A stretch of 64,000 nt of DNA from the NCBI RefSeq assembly GCF_901709675.1, contig NC_051087.1:545001-609000 (forward strand), read 5' to 3'. Below, one piece after another: positions 1 through 13,634 of this stretch. The notes beneath the pieces were generated by a model. It was not told the DNA's origin and searched no databases. It was given only the letters and a program-made list of their open reading frames with translations. The DNA is from Syngnathus acus. Lineage: Eukaryota > Chordata > Actinopteri > Syngnathiformes > Syngnathidae. Numbering within the stretch: the stretch's first letter is position 1; each line of letters opens with the position of its first letter. A program made the position numbers and the translations under genes.

Positions 1-1158
1 CATAGGGTCGTCGTTTTGGGCCTGACTAATTGGCCGCTTGGCACGGCAGATGACTTTTAATGTATTTGGACACGGCCCTAATTGGAAGTCGTCGGGACGC
101 CGCCGATTCTCGGCACCGGCTCGGGCCGGGAGGAAAAAAAGAGAGGAGCGATTGGACTGTGATTGCCATCACCTAGTCGGGCGGACGGGCGCTCGCTCGC
201 TCACCTTGTCACGACGGCTCCTCAATGGCCGCGTTTTGGGCCTTTCAAGTGCTTCACTGGCCCGAGCTCGTACGAGAGGGACGGACGGCGACCCCTTCAA
301 GCAATAGATACACAAAGTCAGCCATTTTGGTCGGAAGTGCTCATCTTCGGGCCCTTCTAAACTTCTTGGTAAAGTCTCGCATTGCTTCTGTAATTTGCAA
401 GCCAGTTTTACTCTGCCCTGCCGCATGAAATTTGAGACCCGCAAAAGTCCTGGCAGAAAAGAAAGATTTCCATTTCCGTCTCATTCGCAAACATTTGGAG
501 TTTTTGTCCGACATTGCGCTCAGGTTTGATGACTTGCCATCAAATGTCCAGTGCACTGAAATGACATTCCAGTTGGAGCTACAATCTGTGTGGGCTCAGC
601 TTAGCCGCTGGGCTAACGGGCTCCGTCCGTGTTTGAGCACCAGCTGGGAAAAATAAAAAGGTCAAATTGTCGCCCCTTTATATCGGACCCGCTTTGTCAT
701 CTTGGGCCAGTAAAAAGGGAGGCCCGGTCTAATCCAATCGGATGGGTCGTCTTGTAACCCAAGGTTATTTATTTGAACAATTTTTGAATCGCCCAATTGT
801 TTGCAGAAGAACTTGGTCAAGCAGCCCGAGGTTGTTTGTTTGTTTGGCGTAAACAACTGCAAGTTTGTCCAAATGCCAACGGGAGGTTAGCCTCGAGGTA
901 GTCTGAGGACAAAGCGCACATTTGGCCTTGAAAGCAACACTTCATTAGCGGAATGTATACAACGCGGGCAGGCGGGCCGCCATTAGCTTAACGGCGTTCC
1001 GGAAGGGAAGCCGACGACTCTGAGGCCGGGCGGCGGGCCAGGGTGCCGTCGTAAACATGCCGGCGGGCGCTAACAAGCTGGGATAAATAAGCCGCTCCAG
1101 TCGCAGGGCGACTTAGAAGCTACAGCCAAACGTGACCTTCTCCTCTCTTTCTTTCCAG
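1..1158. other. Non-coding stretch upstream of a candidate exon
   Basis: No credible gene is seen. The only open frames are short, overlap on both strands and show no recognisable domain. Positions 950-1140 are GC-richer than the surroundings and end in a pyrimidine tract leading to the candidate splice acceptor at 1158. Confidence 0.5.
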
Positions 1159-1216
1159 GTGTCGGTGACTCCCTGGCCGCCCGGCGTGGACGCCAACTTC
1201 GAGTCTCGTCCGCGAG
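1159..1216 (+). other. Candidate internal exon (58 nt), possibly 5' UTR of elfn2
   Basis: The segment is preceded by a strong pyrimidine tract ending in TTTCCAG and followed by GAG|GTAAGA, a near-consensus donor. It is 58 nt long and GC-rich, with one open frame giving a short Pro-rich peptide that I do not recognise. It lies on the same strand as elfn2, whose next supported exon starts at 12970, so it may be a non-coding first or second exon of that gene. It could equally be a coding exon of a gene extending off the left edge, or a chance pair of splice sites. Confidence 0.35.
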
Positions 1217-4200
1217 GTAAGAAAATTGGTGCTTCCTGTTCTGTCAACGTCCTTTAGCTAGCACATGTCCAAACACTTGAAAATCAAAGATGGTTTCCCT
1301 GGTGGGGCCATTAATGACTCCAATAAAAATGGATGGCTGGCCCCGTCACATACACACAACAGAATCCAGTGATAAAAAGATAAACCGAATTATTTTGAAA
1401 GTGGGATTGGGACAGAAAATATTGTAATATCTTTCTGTAATTAAAAGAAAGACAATTTACAGTTTTGATATTTTAATGAGAAACATTGAGTTGACGCACA
1501 CGTTTTGACTTTACGGGAAACATGAAATGATGTGGTGGGCCTCGGGTTTGACACCTGCGCTCAAGATGACGGGGGCTTCAACTTTCCTGCCACGTCCTTT
1601 TTGCTCTTCGCCTTTTTGATACTCCAAGTGCAATTTAATGTGTCGTTACTTTCCCCCGTGAGCCAAACGAAGCCCATAACATTTTGGTACGACTACAGCG
1701 GGAAGGTCGAGTGAGGTAAATTTGTCATCTTTTTTATTATTACTTTTTTTTTATGCTAGCTGAGCAGGGAATGTGGAGGAGGGATTTTCTGGCCGCCGAA
1801 ATACGCCGGCAGAGCGAGCCTTCGTTACTGCAATTAAGCAGCGGCAAGCTAAGGCGGGTAAACACTGACTGCTGCTATTCAAGCGCAAAGCTATCAAACT
1901 CCCACAGAGGCTCACTAAACACTCTGTGTAGATCGTGTGCGTGTTGCTAATTTCCTGCAAATGTTGGATTCAGCCACTCAGCCGTATAATCAGGCAAAGC
2001 CAAAAGGGATGACATTACCAATCATAGTCATCCTCTTAGCTGATGGTTGGGGGGGCTTAAAGAGGCCATTTGACAATCACGTCAGGTAGCATTTTTGTGT
2101 AAATGATCCCTCGCAGCAGCCAAAAGCAGAAAGTTGCTGTTGTTTGACTTGTCTTTGTTTGTGATGAAGTAGTTTCGCTGCTTTGTTGCACCCTTCAATG
2201 TTTTGGTCTTTTGCAGCGAAGCTAAAGGCGTAACATGCTAGGTGGCTTTGACTTCTCACACAGGCGCATGTCGATTTACGTGCGCTGTCAGACGTAGCGG
2301 CCAAATTAAAGACGTTTGAGGCGCGCTTAACTTTTAGCGTCGGCACGCAAATTGCCAGCCAAACGTCGGAGCCGCTTTTGAGCGACGGCTGAGCTAACAG
2401 CAGCGATAAATGGCGGCAAAGCGGGAGATTAGCGACACTGAGATGGAGACGGCAAGAAGCCGCAGAGCCGGCAACGACGGAGAATAAACATGAGGGAGGG
2501 AATTCTAGAGGCGGAGCGCATGGCAGGATCCATTCCAAAAAGAAAAAGCCCAATCGCCGTCAAAAGCTGCTGGAAAGTCATACAAAGTAGCCAAAATGGG
2601 AAAAAAACACTCAAAGTGGAGGTCCCGTTGTACGGTTCAAATTCAATTAGGTTCATGACTTTACTCTTAGAAGCTAACAAAGCTAAAAGGCTGTTATTTG
2701 CTCTCACAACATGTTTTCATTTCATTTGAAGCGCCCATGTGCAACTAGTTTGATAGCGTTGCTACGTTGAATCATAACAACGTGACGTCGAAATGATTAC
2801 AAAAACAGATTGGACGTATATATATAGAATCAAAGAGAGTCTTGTTGAAATGGAATATATATTTACACAGTGTACAAGACTCAGACAAAATGATTCATGA
2901 GCTGCGCTAAATCCTGACACGTGCGCACTTTTGACAGATAATTGAAGCAATGCGTGGCACGCTCAGCGTTTCACATTTGAAAGGAGCCCATGAGCTAGCC
3001 TGACATCTTCTCTTCCATCACCGGGCGGGACGCTCCATTCTTCCTTATTGTCTCTCTTTTTTGAGCCGCCACCTGAACTGTCCACGACCCGTCGGCGATG
3101 CGTGCGTGACTCGCCTGCAAACTTTGGACTTTTCATGGCCCTGTGTTGAAACCCCTTTTGGTACATTTCCGTCACACACACACACACACACACTCTCTCT
3201 GTGAGGTTCAAGGAGACAAATGGAGATGTCTTTTTTTTCCCGCAAGTCTAAATCTATGGTATGTGCGGGCGGGCGGGGCTTTCTTCTTGCCAGGCATTCA
3301 TCAGCATCCTGGTCTTTTGGTGGCCTTTTGGCTCGCCGACAGCCCGACTGCGCATCCCGGGCCAATTAGCGCGTCGTTAAGGACGGTATTTAGCAGGGAA
3401 GATGGACGAGGTTGCGACGGGGCGGGCGACGTGACGTGCGACGCGTCGGGGACGAGAGAAAGAAAGGTCAGCCCGTGACGGATGGAAGCCAAACGTTTGA
3501 CAACGAGCCTCGGGTGGCACTCGTCTAATCTTCTTTGTCGTCTTAGCCTTTGCTAGCTCGCTGAAATTCTTCCCGGAGGAAATCACGCAAATGGAAATAA
3601 TATGTCGGCGTCGTAAAAACTTTATTAACCGGACGGGTTCTTTTGTTAAAGTAACATTTTGACAAGGGTGGCAAAAAAAAGATCCCAAAAAGTAAAACGT
3701 GTCGTTTGCACTAAAAAGGGAATTTGAATTGGGCCACGTTACGATGCTTCGATATTTGGCATGAGGAACTTATTCCAAAATATATGTATCTTTTTTTTTT
3801 TTTTTTTTAAATATTTGATTTTTATTTTGGTATTTTCTTCTAGTTTTTCCATTTCCATCTAGTGATTTTTTTTTCTTGACCATTTTTTTAATATTTGTAT
3901 TGTACTTTTTCCCATTTGTTTGTTCTGTATTTTCAGCTGATATTTTTCTATAGTTGCCATCTAATATTTTTTCATCTCCATATTTGTGGACAAAACATCT
4001 ACAAAAGTGGTCATTATTTTTTTTTTAGATTTATTTGTTTTGATTTGATTTGTCTTATTTTTTGGGTGGGGGGGCAGTAGCAGGTATATGTGGTCCAAAG
4101 TTCCTTGAAAATGTGCAAGCCTTCCGTCCATTGAGTGCTGAGCCTTTTTGTGCAAGCTAATGGGCCGCTGGCTCTCTCTCTCTCTCTCTCTCTCTCATGC

Positions 4201-7156
4201 ACTCATGCACGCACACACGCTTCACTCTGCTTGTTAGACTTGAGCAGCAATCTGTCAGCTACACACATATCCCATTTTCCTCCCTCGTCGTCTCACATCA
4301 GCGCTTTGGCTTTGAGCGTCAGGCAGCCTAAAAACGGCGTCTAATAGGCAAGAAGGACACGCCTTTGAAAATTTCAACATGAAATTTGGCAGGCTTGCCC
4401 ATCTTGAGAAGACCTCCGTAAATGAAAGACCTCACCGGACGTGTGGCATCTTGGCTCAAAGCGGCAATTTGTGGCTGGTTTTCAACCTTTTTGTTCATAT
4501 TGGACCAAATTTGAAGCGCAATACCAAATTGAGCAGTTTTTGTCCTTGCAAGTGGGTGAAGCAGAACAGCACTCTGATTGTTTTATTTATTTAATTTGAT
4601 TCAATTATTTAAAAAAAATATAGATAATAATAATATATTTATTGATTTTATTGAGTTTTTTTTTTTTTTTTAAATTCAGTGTCCTCTGAATCTTCTTTGT
4701 CCACTCAACACCCAAATCCAGTTTCAGAATTTGGTCGGCATGTCCGTCACGAAGAGAGCCACAAAGAGTGACGAGAAGCCGTGCCTGACGAGGTACTGCA
4801 AGTCGGCCATTTAAGAGGCATTTGGGCGACATTCGCAGGGTCCTTAAGTGATTTTCACTTCTGGCCGCCAAATTCCAGCCGTGTGTACGAGGCAAATGGG
4901 CCTCGCCAAACTATTTAACGCTTCTGCCGAATCGCCTATAAAACGGCAAACTCCGAGTCAGCTCCACAAGGTCAGAGCTTAACGAAACGGACGTAAAAAG
5001 CATCATCGACTTTCATCTTTTGTGCATCTTTCCATCGTCGTTGGCGAGAGAGAGAGAGAGCGACTTTGCCCACGAAAGTCACTGGGTACGCTTTCCCGAC
5101 TTGACCGTCCCATTATCGCTTGAGAGGAGGATAAAAACAAGCTGAGAGAGTTGCGGGCGGAGAAACAACAGAGCGCTCTGAGCGTCCGGGATAATTGCCA
5201 TCCCGAGCTGTCTCTCCGAGGACTCAAACAAACTGTTATTCCGTCTATTGATTTGTCGCGCAAAGAGAAAGCTCCTGTCCAACCTTGCAGCACGAAAGAA
5301 GGCCGTTTAGCCGCTGCCACACATTTGGAATGTGCTTTGGAAGCCAAAACAAACTCAAGTTCTCAGCAGTGTGAAACGAGTCGTATGCTGGATAACAGTT
5401 TTTTTTCAGGTCAAAACGAAACCAAATTAATGAAAATGTTTTGCGTGATGCTTTGAATGGAGAGATTCATCCTGGTGCTTGGATCCAGCCCCCAATCAAG
5501 GGCGAGCTTTGACAGACGAGTCCGTCCGTCGGAGCGCTATCGAGCCGGCGAGGTGAGGAGGCTATTTTTAGCTGGCCGCCGTTGTTGTTTACCCAGCTGC
5601 CAGTGGAAGCGTGACACGGCCGTCGCCGCCTCGCCCGGTTGGGCGGGCCGCGTCTGTCGAGCTGTCGAGCGCGACACTTGAGGTTTTATCTGCGTGGTGG
5701 CGGGGCGAAGGACGACGGGCTAACGCTCACCTCGCACCTTCTTCCTCGTGACGGCGTCCGGGTCAATCAAAAGAGGAGCTGTTAGCGGGCTAGCGCTTAG
5801 CGACCCGACCTTGTGTGTCAGGGGAGTGAGTGCGTGTTATGATGTGTGTGACGCTGGCCGGTCTTTTCTTTTTCATCGGCAAGGTTAACGAAGCTCGGCC
5901 TGGAAGGAGTAATAACTCACTATGTATGTTTCCACACAGTTCAAATGATTACAAATGTAATTTATTCCAAGTCGTGCCATTTTAATGACTCCTTCTGCTT
6001 GGGATTCCCACAATGCATTCCCAAATGACGTGTCATTTTAATGTAGCGACATTTTCCCCCTCAGGCTGTAGTTTGAATGCGTGATTGTGGCGCCCGCCGC
6101 ACGTCATAAATCATAAACGACGTCCAAATGTCAGCCACAAAAAGCAATTGAGTCGCTACGCCCAATTGAAATGTCTGTGAGGCGGCGGGCCGGATCCCCG
6201 ACGATGACGCCCGGTGAGCGACGTTCCCGAGATGCGACAAAAAAAGGAAAGGATCACCGTGCTCACGTACGTGACGTGGAGCGCATTCCAAGAAAAAAAA
6301 TCGGATTTAGCAGATGGAGTTTCCTGGAGAGAGGCGGCGCAATGAAGGCCCAATGCCCGTAACGAGCTAGCAAATGAGAAAGATCGGATGACCGGTGGAG
6401 AAAAATCAAATCAAAAAAGCTTTTTTTTTTTTTCTGGTAACCAATATTGTGCACTCAGAGGTCGAGATGAAGTTTTTTGGTGTGTGGTGCCACCTGAATT
6501 TTCTTATGTGTTTGACTTGGGATCAATTTCCTCATTGCCGCCAGAACCGCTGGGGGAAAATGACACTTTTTACTTTGAGCCTTGTCCTTTGCAATGACAA
6601 AGATAACAACTCAAAGACAGCGAAATTGCCTTGAAAACAGCCTCGGGCTCCCGGGGGCTAATGCGCTACGACTGCTAATGCCGCAACATCTTGAAAAGTA
6701 AAGCGGCGGTTAGCCCGGTGCGTAAACGCGTTAGCCGTCGCTAACCTTTGTCCGAAGAGCCCAACCGTCTTGGTTCAAGTAACATTTGCGTTCGTTATCC
6801 AGTGGCCCTTGCCTTGCCAGAAATATTGCCGCAGTGTTTTTCTTTTTCCATATGCGAGTGATGGAGGTGAAAAGAAGAGCGTCTATTTTTAGCTAGCACG
6901 CAGACGTGATCAAAACGGTGCGGTCAGCCACATTTGTACGCGCGCGCATTCGGAACGAAGCAGCTGCTTGTTGACAGGTCTGAAGTGGCTGCGGCTCATT
7001 AGGCCAGCTAGCAGATTGGTTGCTATTTTTAGAGCCGGCAACACGGACGCGTTTGAAGCGTCTCCAGCGGGCCGCGCTAACGAGAAGCCAAAGTGGCGGG
7101 CAGAGCAGAGCGCTTTCTCGCGTCCGACGCTGACTTAGAAAGCGGGGACAGAAAAA

Positions 7157-7590
7157 ATGTCCAAACAGCTACTAGCTAGCGTCCATCACGACAATGATTA
7201 CAAAGTCCATTTGTCAAAATGTGGCCAAAAAATGTCCAAATAGCTACTAGCTAGCGTCCAACAAATACGACAATGAATACAAAGTACATTTGTCAAAATG
7301 TGGCCAAACAAATGTCCAAACAGCTACTAGCTAGCGTCCAACAAATATGACAATGAATACAAAGTACATTTGTCAAAATGTGGCCAAACAAATGTCCAAA
7401 CAGCTACTAGCTAGCGTCCAACAAATATGACAATGAATACAAAGTACATTTGTCAAAATGTGGCCAAACAAATGTCCAAACAGCTACTAGCTAGCGTCCA
7501 ACAATACGACAATGAATACAAACTAAATTCAATCAAACATTTAAAAAAAACAACAGCTACTAGCTAGCGTCCAACAAATGCAACAATGAG
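7157..7590. repeat. 80-bp minisatellite, about five units
   Basis: Units begin with ATGTCCAAACAGCTACTAGC at 7157, 7232, 7312, 7392 and 7472. The three complete inner periods are exactly 80 bp. A diverged partial unit carrying the CAGCTACTAGCTAGCGTCC core follows at about 7550. Inner units are nearly identical and the outer ones more diverged, as expected for unequal exchange. Confidence 0.85.
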
Positions 7591-8461
7591 TACAAACTAA
7601 ATTCAATCAAACATTAAAAACAACAACTAAAACAAATAAAAAGTACCAAACACAGTAATTTTATAAAATGTTTATTTTCATGAACAGATTTGTTTGAATA
7701 TCGACATTGGCGATTTAGACGACAGACAAGACTTGATGAACTTTTAATTTCAACAATTCATTGCAAAAACACTCAAGCCCAAAAGTTTGCTTTTTGTTGC
7801 CAAAGTGAAGTGGATTTCTCTCTCCCCTCAGTGACTGACTTTGGCGCTGGAGTGCTCTTAACGCCGCGCAGCCATTGTTGGATGTGTCACTTTGCCGTCT
7901 CGCGGGCTTTTGTTCCTCCTCCGGCTTGAGAGGGGACATTTTTTTGGTGTCAAATCTGTCCGACGACGTTTGAATGGCGACGTCGTCAATCATCCCGTTT
8001 GCTCGCTTGAAGGCTGCCTGTTATTTTGCAAAAAAATAAAAACTCGTGTCCTCCAGGTCGGATGCGGTCAACATAAATCAGCTTCTGACAAAAAATGTCT
8101 TTTGGAAAAAAGCAGTGCTTTGCCGGCAACTTTCTGTGAAGGGTCATTAGCTTGTGATGAACCAAGAACAAATAAGTTTGATTTTCACAAAGCCGAAGAT
8201 TGGCTTGGAGTCATCGTTTGAAGCCCGAAGGCAAACACAACATTTGTTTTTCCTATATGCGCATAAAATGAACACACAGAGCAAAAGCTAAGCCCTGAGC
8301 CGCTTTCCAATCATCTGCACAATCGGCACACGAGCTCCTCCGCTGCCTAATTGCGACCAATGAAATGCTCGCCTTTTTTTTTTTTTTTTTTTTGGACGGG
8401 CCAGCTGGGAACGACCCCATTCGGGCTTCGTCCCGATGCCTGTTGCTCAACTGGACTCGCG

Positions 8462-8493
<32 letters not shown>

Positions 8494-8739
8494 TGGCAAG
8501 CTTTTTGTTTTAACGGATATGAACTCCTCCAGGGAAATTAAAAGCGGAGGGAACATACGGCTCCGTCACACTCGCCTCTGTGTGAGGACCGGAATGGCCC
8601 AAATATGTTTCCACGGCAACCGTGGTTGCTAGCATTGTGGTGAGCCCGCCACATTGCATTCCAGCAATATTGACATTGAATTTTTGTACACGGCACAAGA
8701 AAACATTTTTTCAGCGTCATCGGCCATCTTGGGTGTTTC

Positions 8740-8772
<33 letters not shown>

Positions 8773-10656
8773 TGGCTTCTTGGCACCCAATGGCGGCATT
8801 CGCTTATTGAATAGCTTTGAACGTCTGACAAATGGACTCAGGAAGTGCCGCTCATCCTAAGTTGATCCCCCTGAGGCACTGCTGCTTTTCTTTTTCCTTT
8901 TTTTGTTGAAGCTCCCACGCTCAATTGAAGAAAACCTTGAATGAGGGGAGCCATTTTTGGGGGGATTGAATTTGGAATCAGACTCAACAGTATCAACAGT
9001 GAAGTATTTGCACTTTGTATTTTTTCTTACTGCAAAACAAATGTCATGGTTGCGCTAACGAGCGTTTGTGACGGCCATGGAGATTCTCGAGAAGCAATCG
9101 GGTGCCTCGGAAGGGATTTAAGATGGCCGACTGGAAAGCCTCGCCTCGGCCGGCCGGCCGCCCGGTTGTCTAGCGCGACTTTGATGCGGTCCGGCGGGAG
9201 ATGACGACATGACGCGCAAACAAAAGACGAATATGTCCCGACGGCCTTGGCCAGCAAAGAAGGAGAAGCGGCGCCAGCCAACTGGAGCAAACTCGCCGCC
9301 TTGATCTTCGGATCAAGTCAAAGAAGAAATACAATTTGATGGAAAAGACCAATGAATGGTGAAAACACATCCTTGGCTGGTTTTCCTTCTCTCGTCATTA
9401 AACAAGATGTATTTTTCACAGGACTTGGAGGATGAACTCAAGTAGTTTTTTTAAAACTTGACTTTTCTCTTCATTTCATCTCTGAACTTTGATTCTTTTG
9501 GTTACGTTGATTCCTTTCCGCTTGTTAAAGCGAGCTCTGGTGAGGAACGTCCATATCTGACGTGACGGCAAAGTTTTTGTGCAACTTTTGCACAAAAATA
9601 TTCAAAAAATATTAAATGTATATATATATATATATGTAAATAAAAATATTTATTTAATATTGATCATATATTTACTTATTTTTAAAATATATATTTATTT
9701 ATTTTAATATATAGTAATATATTTTATTTATATATATTTATTTATTTTAATATATAGTAATATATTTTATATTTGTTTTTTTTTTTACTTGCGTGTATGA
9801 ATGAAATTTGGACCGAATGCTGCACTGTAATTGGCTTTCACCACCCTGGCCGGTGCTTCTCCTCCTTCTTCTTCTGCTGCTGGCCTGTTTAAAGATTAAA
9901 GCTCGTTTGGTTCCTCGGATCGTCTTCATCATCCCCTTCGCTCTCATTTCTATGCAAAGGTCAACCTCCAAAAGAAATTCAAAGGCCGCCGGTGGTGCCG
10001 TGGAGACGGAGAGGAGTAATTAAAAGCGATAAATTAAGGCTACAACCCCGCCCAATCGCCCTCGCGCTCCTTCTCGCTCGCTTTGGGCGTCCTCTGACGG
10101 CAGATAGATATCTCCGCTTCCTCCAACATGGACTGTTTCGAAAAAGCAAATGTGTAAATGGCGCGGATGAGGGCAGCCTAGGAAGGAGCTCGGCACAATT
10201 TGAAATTTCCACCAGAGTATCAAAGAGCCACAGCTGATTGGGAACGCTCTTGGCGTTTTTTGCCATCGCAGCATTGTTGTCGTAAGTCACGGAGGGATGG
10301 TTTGCTTCTTCCGCTGCTTTTGTGGAGTCCTCCACGTGTCGCTTACACTTTGCGTGGAAGCGCTTTGCTTTGAACCGGAGCGGCAATGCGGCGCGATTCT
10401 CATACGGGATCTCCTCGCAAAGTGGGGAGCTTCTGAGTCTCAAGAAAGACAAAACAAAAAGGAGCAAAAAAAATCCCACAGAAATTGTGTCAATGTGAAT
10501 TTAATTTGATGCTTGGTAAATGCTTTGATGCAGCCGTGCCTTTGCTCTTGGAGAAAAACTCTCACGTTTCAACTGTGAGAAAAGTTTGAAGCGAGAAAAG
10601 TCATAATACACTTGGCGAGTTCGGCGCGCAATTTGCTTTGAATTACGTTTGAATCG

Positions 10657-10869
<213 letters not shown>

Positions 10870-12969
10870 CCCTGACAACATTTAATTAAAGCACTGCTGT
10901 GACAGACAATAATTAAGCACAAAGAGAAGTTCATTTCGAGGAGAAAAGGCTTCCTGTCAAAATAAAAGCAGACATAATAAAAGAGCAGCGGGGGAGCCAC
11001 ACAAAAGGTGCGATTTGGCGCCAGATAAGTCGGATGAAATCAATGCGAGCAGCCAAAATAATACAGTCGGCTTCACCATGGCAGAAATTCAGCCAGTGAG
11101 CGAGCGACAGTCAGTCAGTCAGTAAACAAGGGAGCGTTTAGTGGACTCATCGTTCACGGCAGCCAGGCGGAATAAATGTCATATCGAGGGGGGGGGGGGG
11201 ACAACTCCAGACATCGTTCACACGCCCAACCGGTGTTTTCCGCCCGATCGTTCCATCCAGTTGTCACCACGCGCAAGCCATACGCCGATGGAGTAGCCGA
11301 GATTCCTTTCCGTCATTCAGACAGATGGGCCTGTCGCTTTTGGACACCAGATCAAACGAATAGCGTTAAATTGCATGAGTCAACTGAATCGTCAAAGTCT
11401 GCGCTGATTCTGAATCGGGTCGCTCACCGGTTGCCATTGATTCACTTGTGTGGCGTCAGCTGACTCCCAAGAATCAGAATCTGCCGTGTTTGCGGCGTGC
11501 TTGCTAACTGACCTAGCGTCACGCTTTGGCTAAATCGTCGGAGTCTTCGCTGTTTCTTGTGTATCTGGTGATTCGAGTCACTGTCCCGATGGATCCGAAC
11601 CATCTGAGTTTGCAGCGTTTCAAGCAAATCCGCTGAATCGTCTCGGGTTGCGGCATTTCCGATTGATGCCAGCCAATGAACGTAATCATCCAAGTCTGAC
11701 ACGTTTGCTAAGTCAAGGCCTTCGCCCAATCCAACTCAATTTAACTCCGCTAATTAGAGTCAGTGCATTTGAGCCACTTTCGTTATTTGGAATGAATCCA
11801 TTGACTCGGATCACTTTCCAAAATCAAGTCAATCAATCATCCCAGGTTTCAGTTTGGACTTGAGACGCTGACTTGAGTCGATGAATCGTCATCAGAGTCT
11901 TTCCAGCGAGTCACGTGTCTCGATTCAACGGAATCTTCTGAGACGAGGTGGTTGTTTCCGTCAGTCCGCTAACTCACCTTTGCGCAGTCAGCGGCAGATG
12001 CCAAGTTAATGGAGACTTCAGGCTGGCCTTTGCCTTGATTCAGATTCCAATCATTGATCCACGGTCGCAAGCGCGAGCTGGCCGAGGCCCATTTGAGACG
12101 TTTCGTTTCCGGAGTGTTCTCTCGAAAGCTCCGTCGTCAATCCGGTCGTTCGAGTTGGCCGCGGGAGGCAATCTAAACTATTAAGAGTCGGTCGGCATCG
12201 TCGCGATGAGTAGTCTCATCATATTTTACGGCGGATTAGCGGCTAATCCGCGGCTAATCCCCGCAAGGAAGGTAAACAGCTAAATGTCAGCAAGCATCCT
12301 GTTCAAACATGCAAATTACAAGAAGGCTCCCGTTTGCCTGTTTGAGATTTTGGGGGGGGCAAATGATGGCGTTGCAGCGGCCATCTTTTGTAAAGCGCAC
12401 GTTGATGATGAATCCCCACGTTGCAGCAAAGGCCAACTTTCCATTACAATTTGTTTGACCTCTGGGCTTTATTATGATTTAATGGCACAATTAGTGGCCG
12501 CAAATGGTGCTGATTTTTTTTTCCAACCCCCACTTGTTGTCGCTTGACATTATTCCGAGACTCAAGTACCTTGGACGACAGGCGATGCGGAGTCATTTAT
12601 TTCTTAATTTTCTTTCCCACAATTGAAACCTTCCCGGGCATCTCACCAAGAGCTCTCTGGCAAAAATCCCCAAATCATCTGTTTTGTAAGCGGCAGTCAG
12701 TTTTCGGTGCGCTGCGTCTCACCTCAAGCTGAGTGCAGCTTTGCTTTCATTATCGGGGCGTTGCGACATTTAGTGAGTGCTGATGTCACACTCCTCTGGT
12801 GTGGCACTTTCACCAAATGGGGCCTTATTGGAGACTTTTGGAAACTCTCTTAAGCACTTGGGCAAAGCCTCGCTGATTTCAATTCACACTTAATGGAGAA
12901 TTTCTCGACAAAAAGTTCGCTCTGCGTAAATGGTCTTTGTGGTCACGTTTTCCTTCCGTGTTGCCGTAG

Positions 12970-13170
12970 AGCAGCTGCGGACTGTCGATCAGGACGCGGC
13001 CTGGTGCGAGGCCATGAGTAGCAGCTGGCGGGAGCCTCCGCAGAGCCTTTCCAGGTGGAGCACCTAAAATGGGGACCGTGTCGGGAGCCGCTTTCTAATC
13101 GTTGCCAAGAGCACCCCTACCTTTCCGGCCCCGTCAAGATCCTCCGAGCTCCCGACTGTCCGTCCTGACA
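12970..13170 (+). promoter_or_regulatory. elfn2 5' UTR exon segment with two upstream ORFs
   Basis: A pyrimidine-rich tract ending in CCGTAG at 12969 provides a plausible acceptor. The following 201 nt lead into the elfn2 start codon. Two upstream ORFs are present: 13014-13067 (17 codons plus stop) and 13069-13098 (9 codons plus stop), the second starting one base after the first ends. No ATG in frame with elfn2 precedes 13171. The arrangement could restrain translation of elfn2; that is inference. Confidence 0.55.
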
Positions 13171-13599
13171 ATGGCGCCACGCTACCTCCTGCTCCTGCCG
13201 GCGTTACTGCTCCTGCGGTCAGCCACCGTGGTCAGCGGAGACTGCTGGCTCATCGAGGGGGACAAAGGCTACGTTTGGCTGGCAATCTGCAGTCAGAACC
13301 AGCCTCCTTACGAAACCATACCTCAGCACATCAACAGCACGGTCAGTAGCACTCGATGGTTCTTTGCGTTTCCGTGTCTTTGGGAGTCGGTCGGTGATCC
13401 CCTTTAGCAATCGGTAATAGGAACCGATCCATGCTTTTCTATTGAGGCTCCCCAAACTCCGGTGGCTGACACAGCCGGTTGACGAGTGATCGGATTTGTT
13501 TACGTTATTTACGACTGGCTTGGGACATTTTGTTATTGTCCTGTTTTCTTTTTCCTTTTCTATTTTACCGATATCTTTGTCCGTTTCGAAATAAAGTCG

Positions 13600-13634
<35 letters not shown>

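Noticed and set aside
2077-2553. 158-codon minus-strand frame
   Set aside because: No recognisable domain, no splice or promoter support, and overlaps another frame; likely chance.
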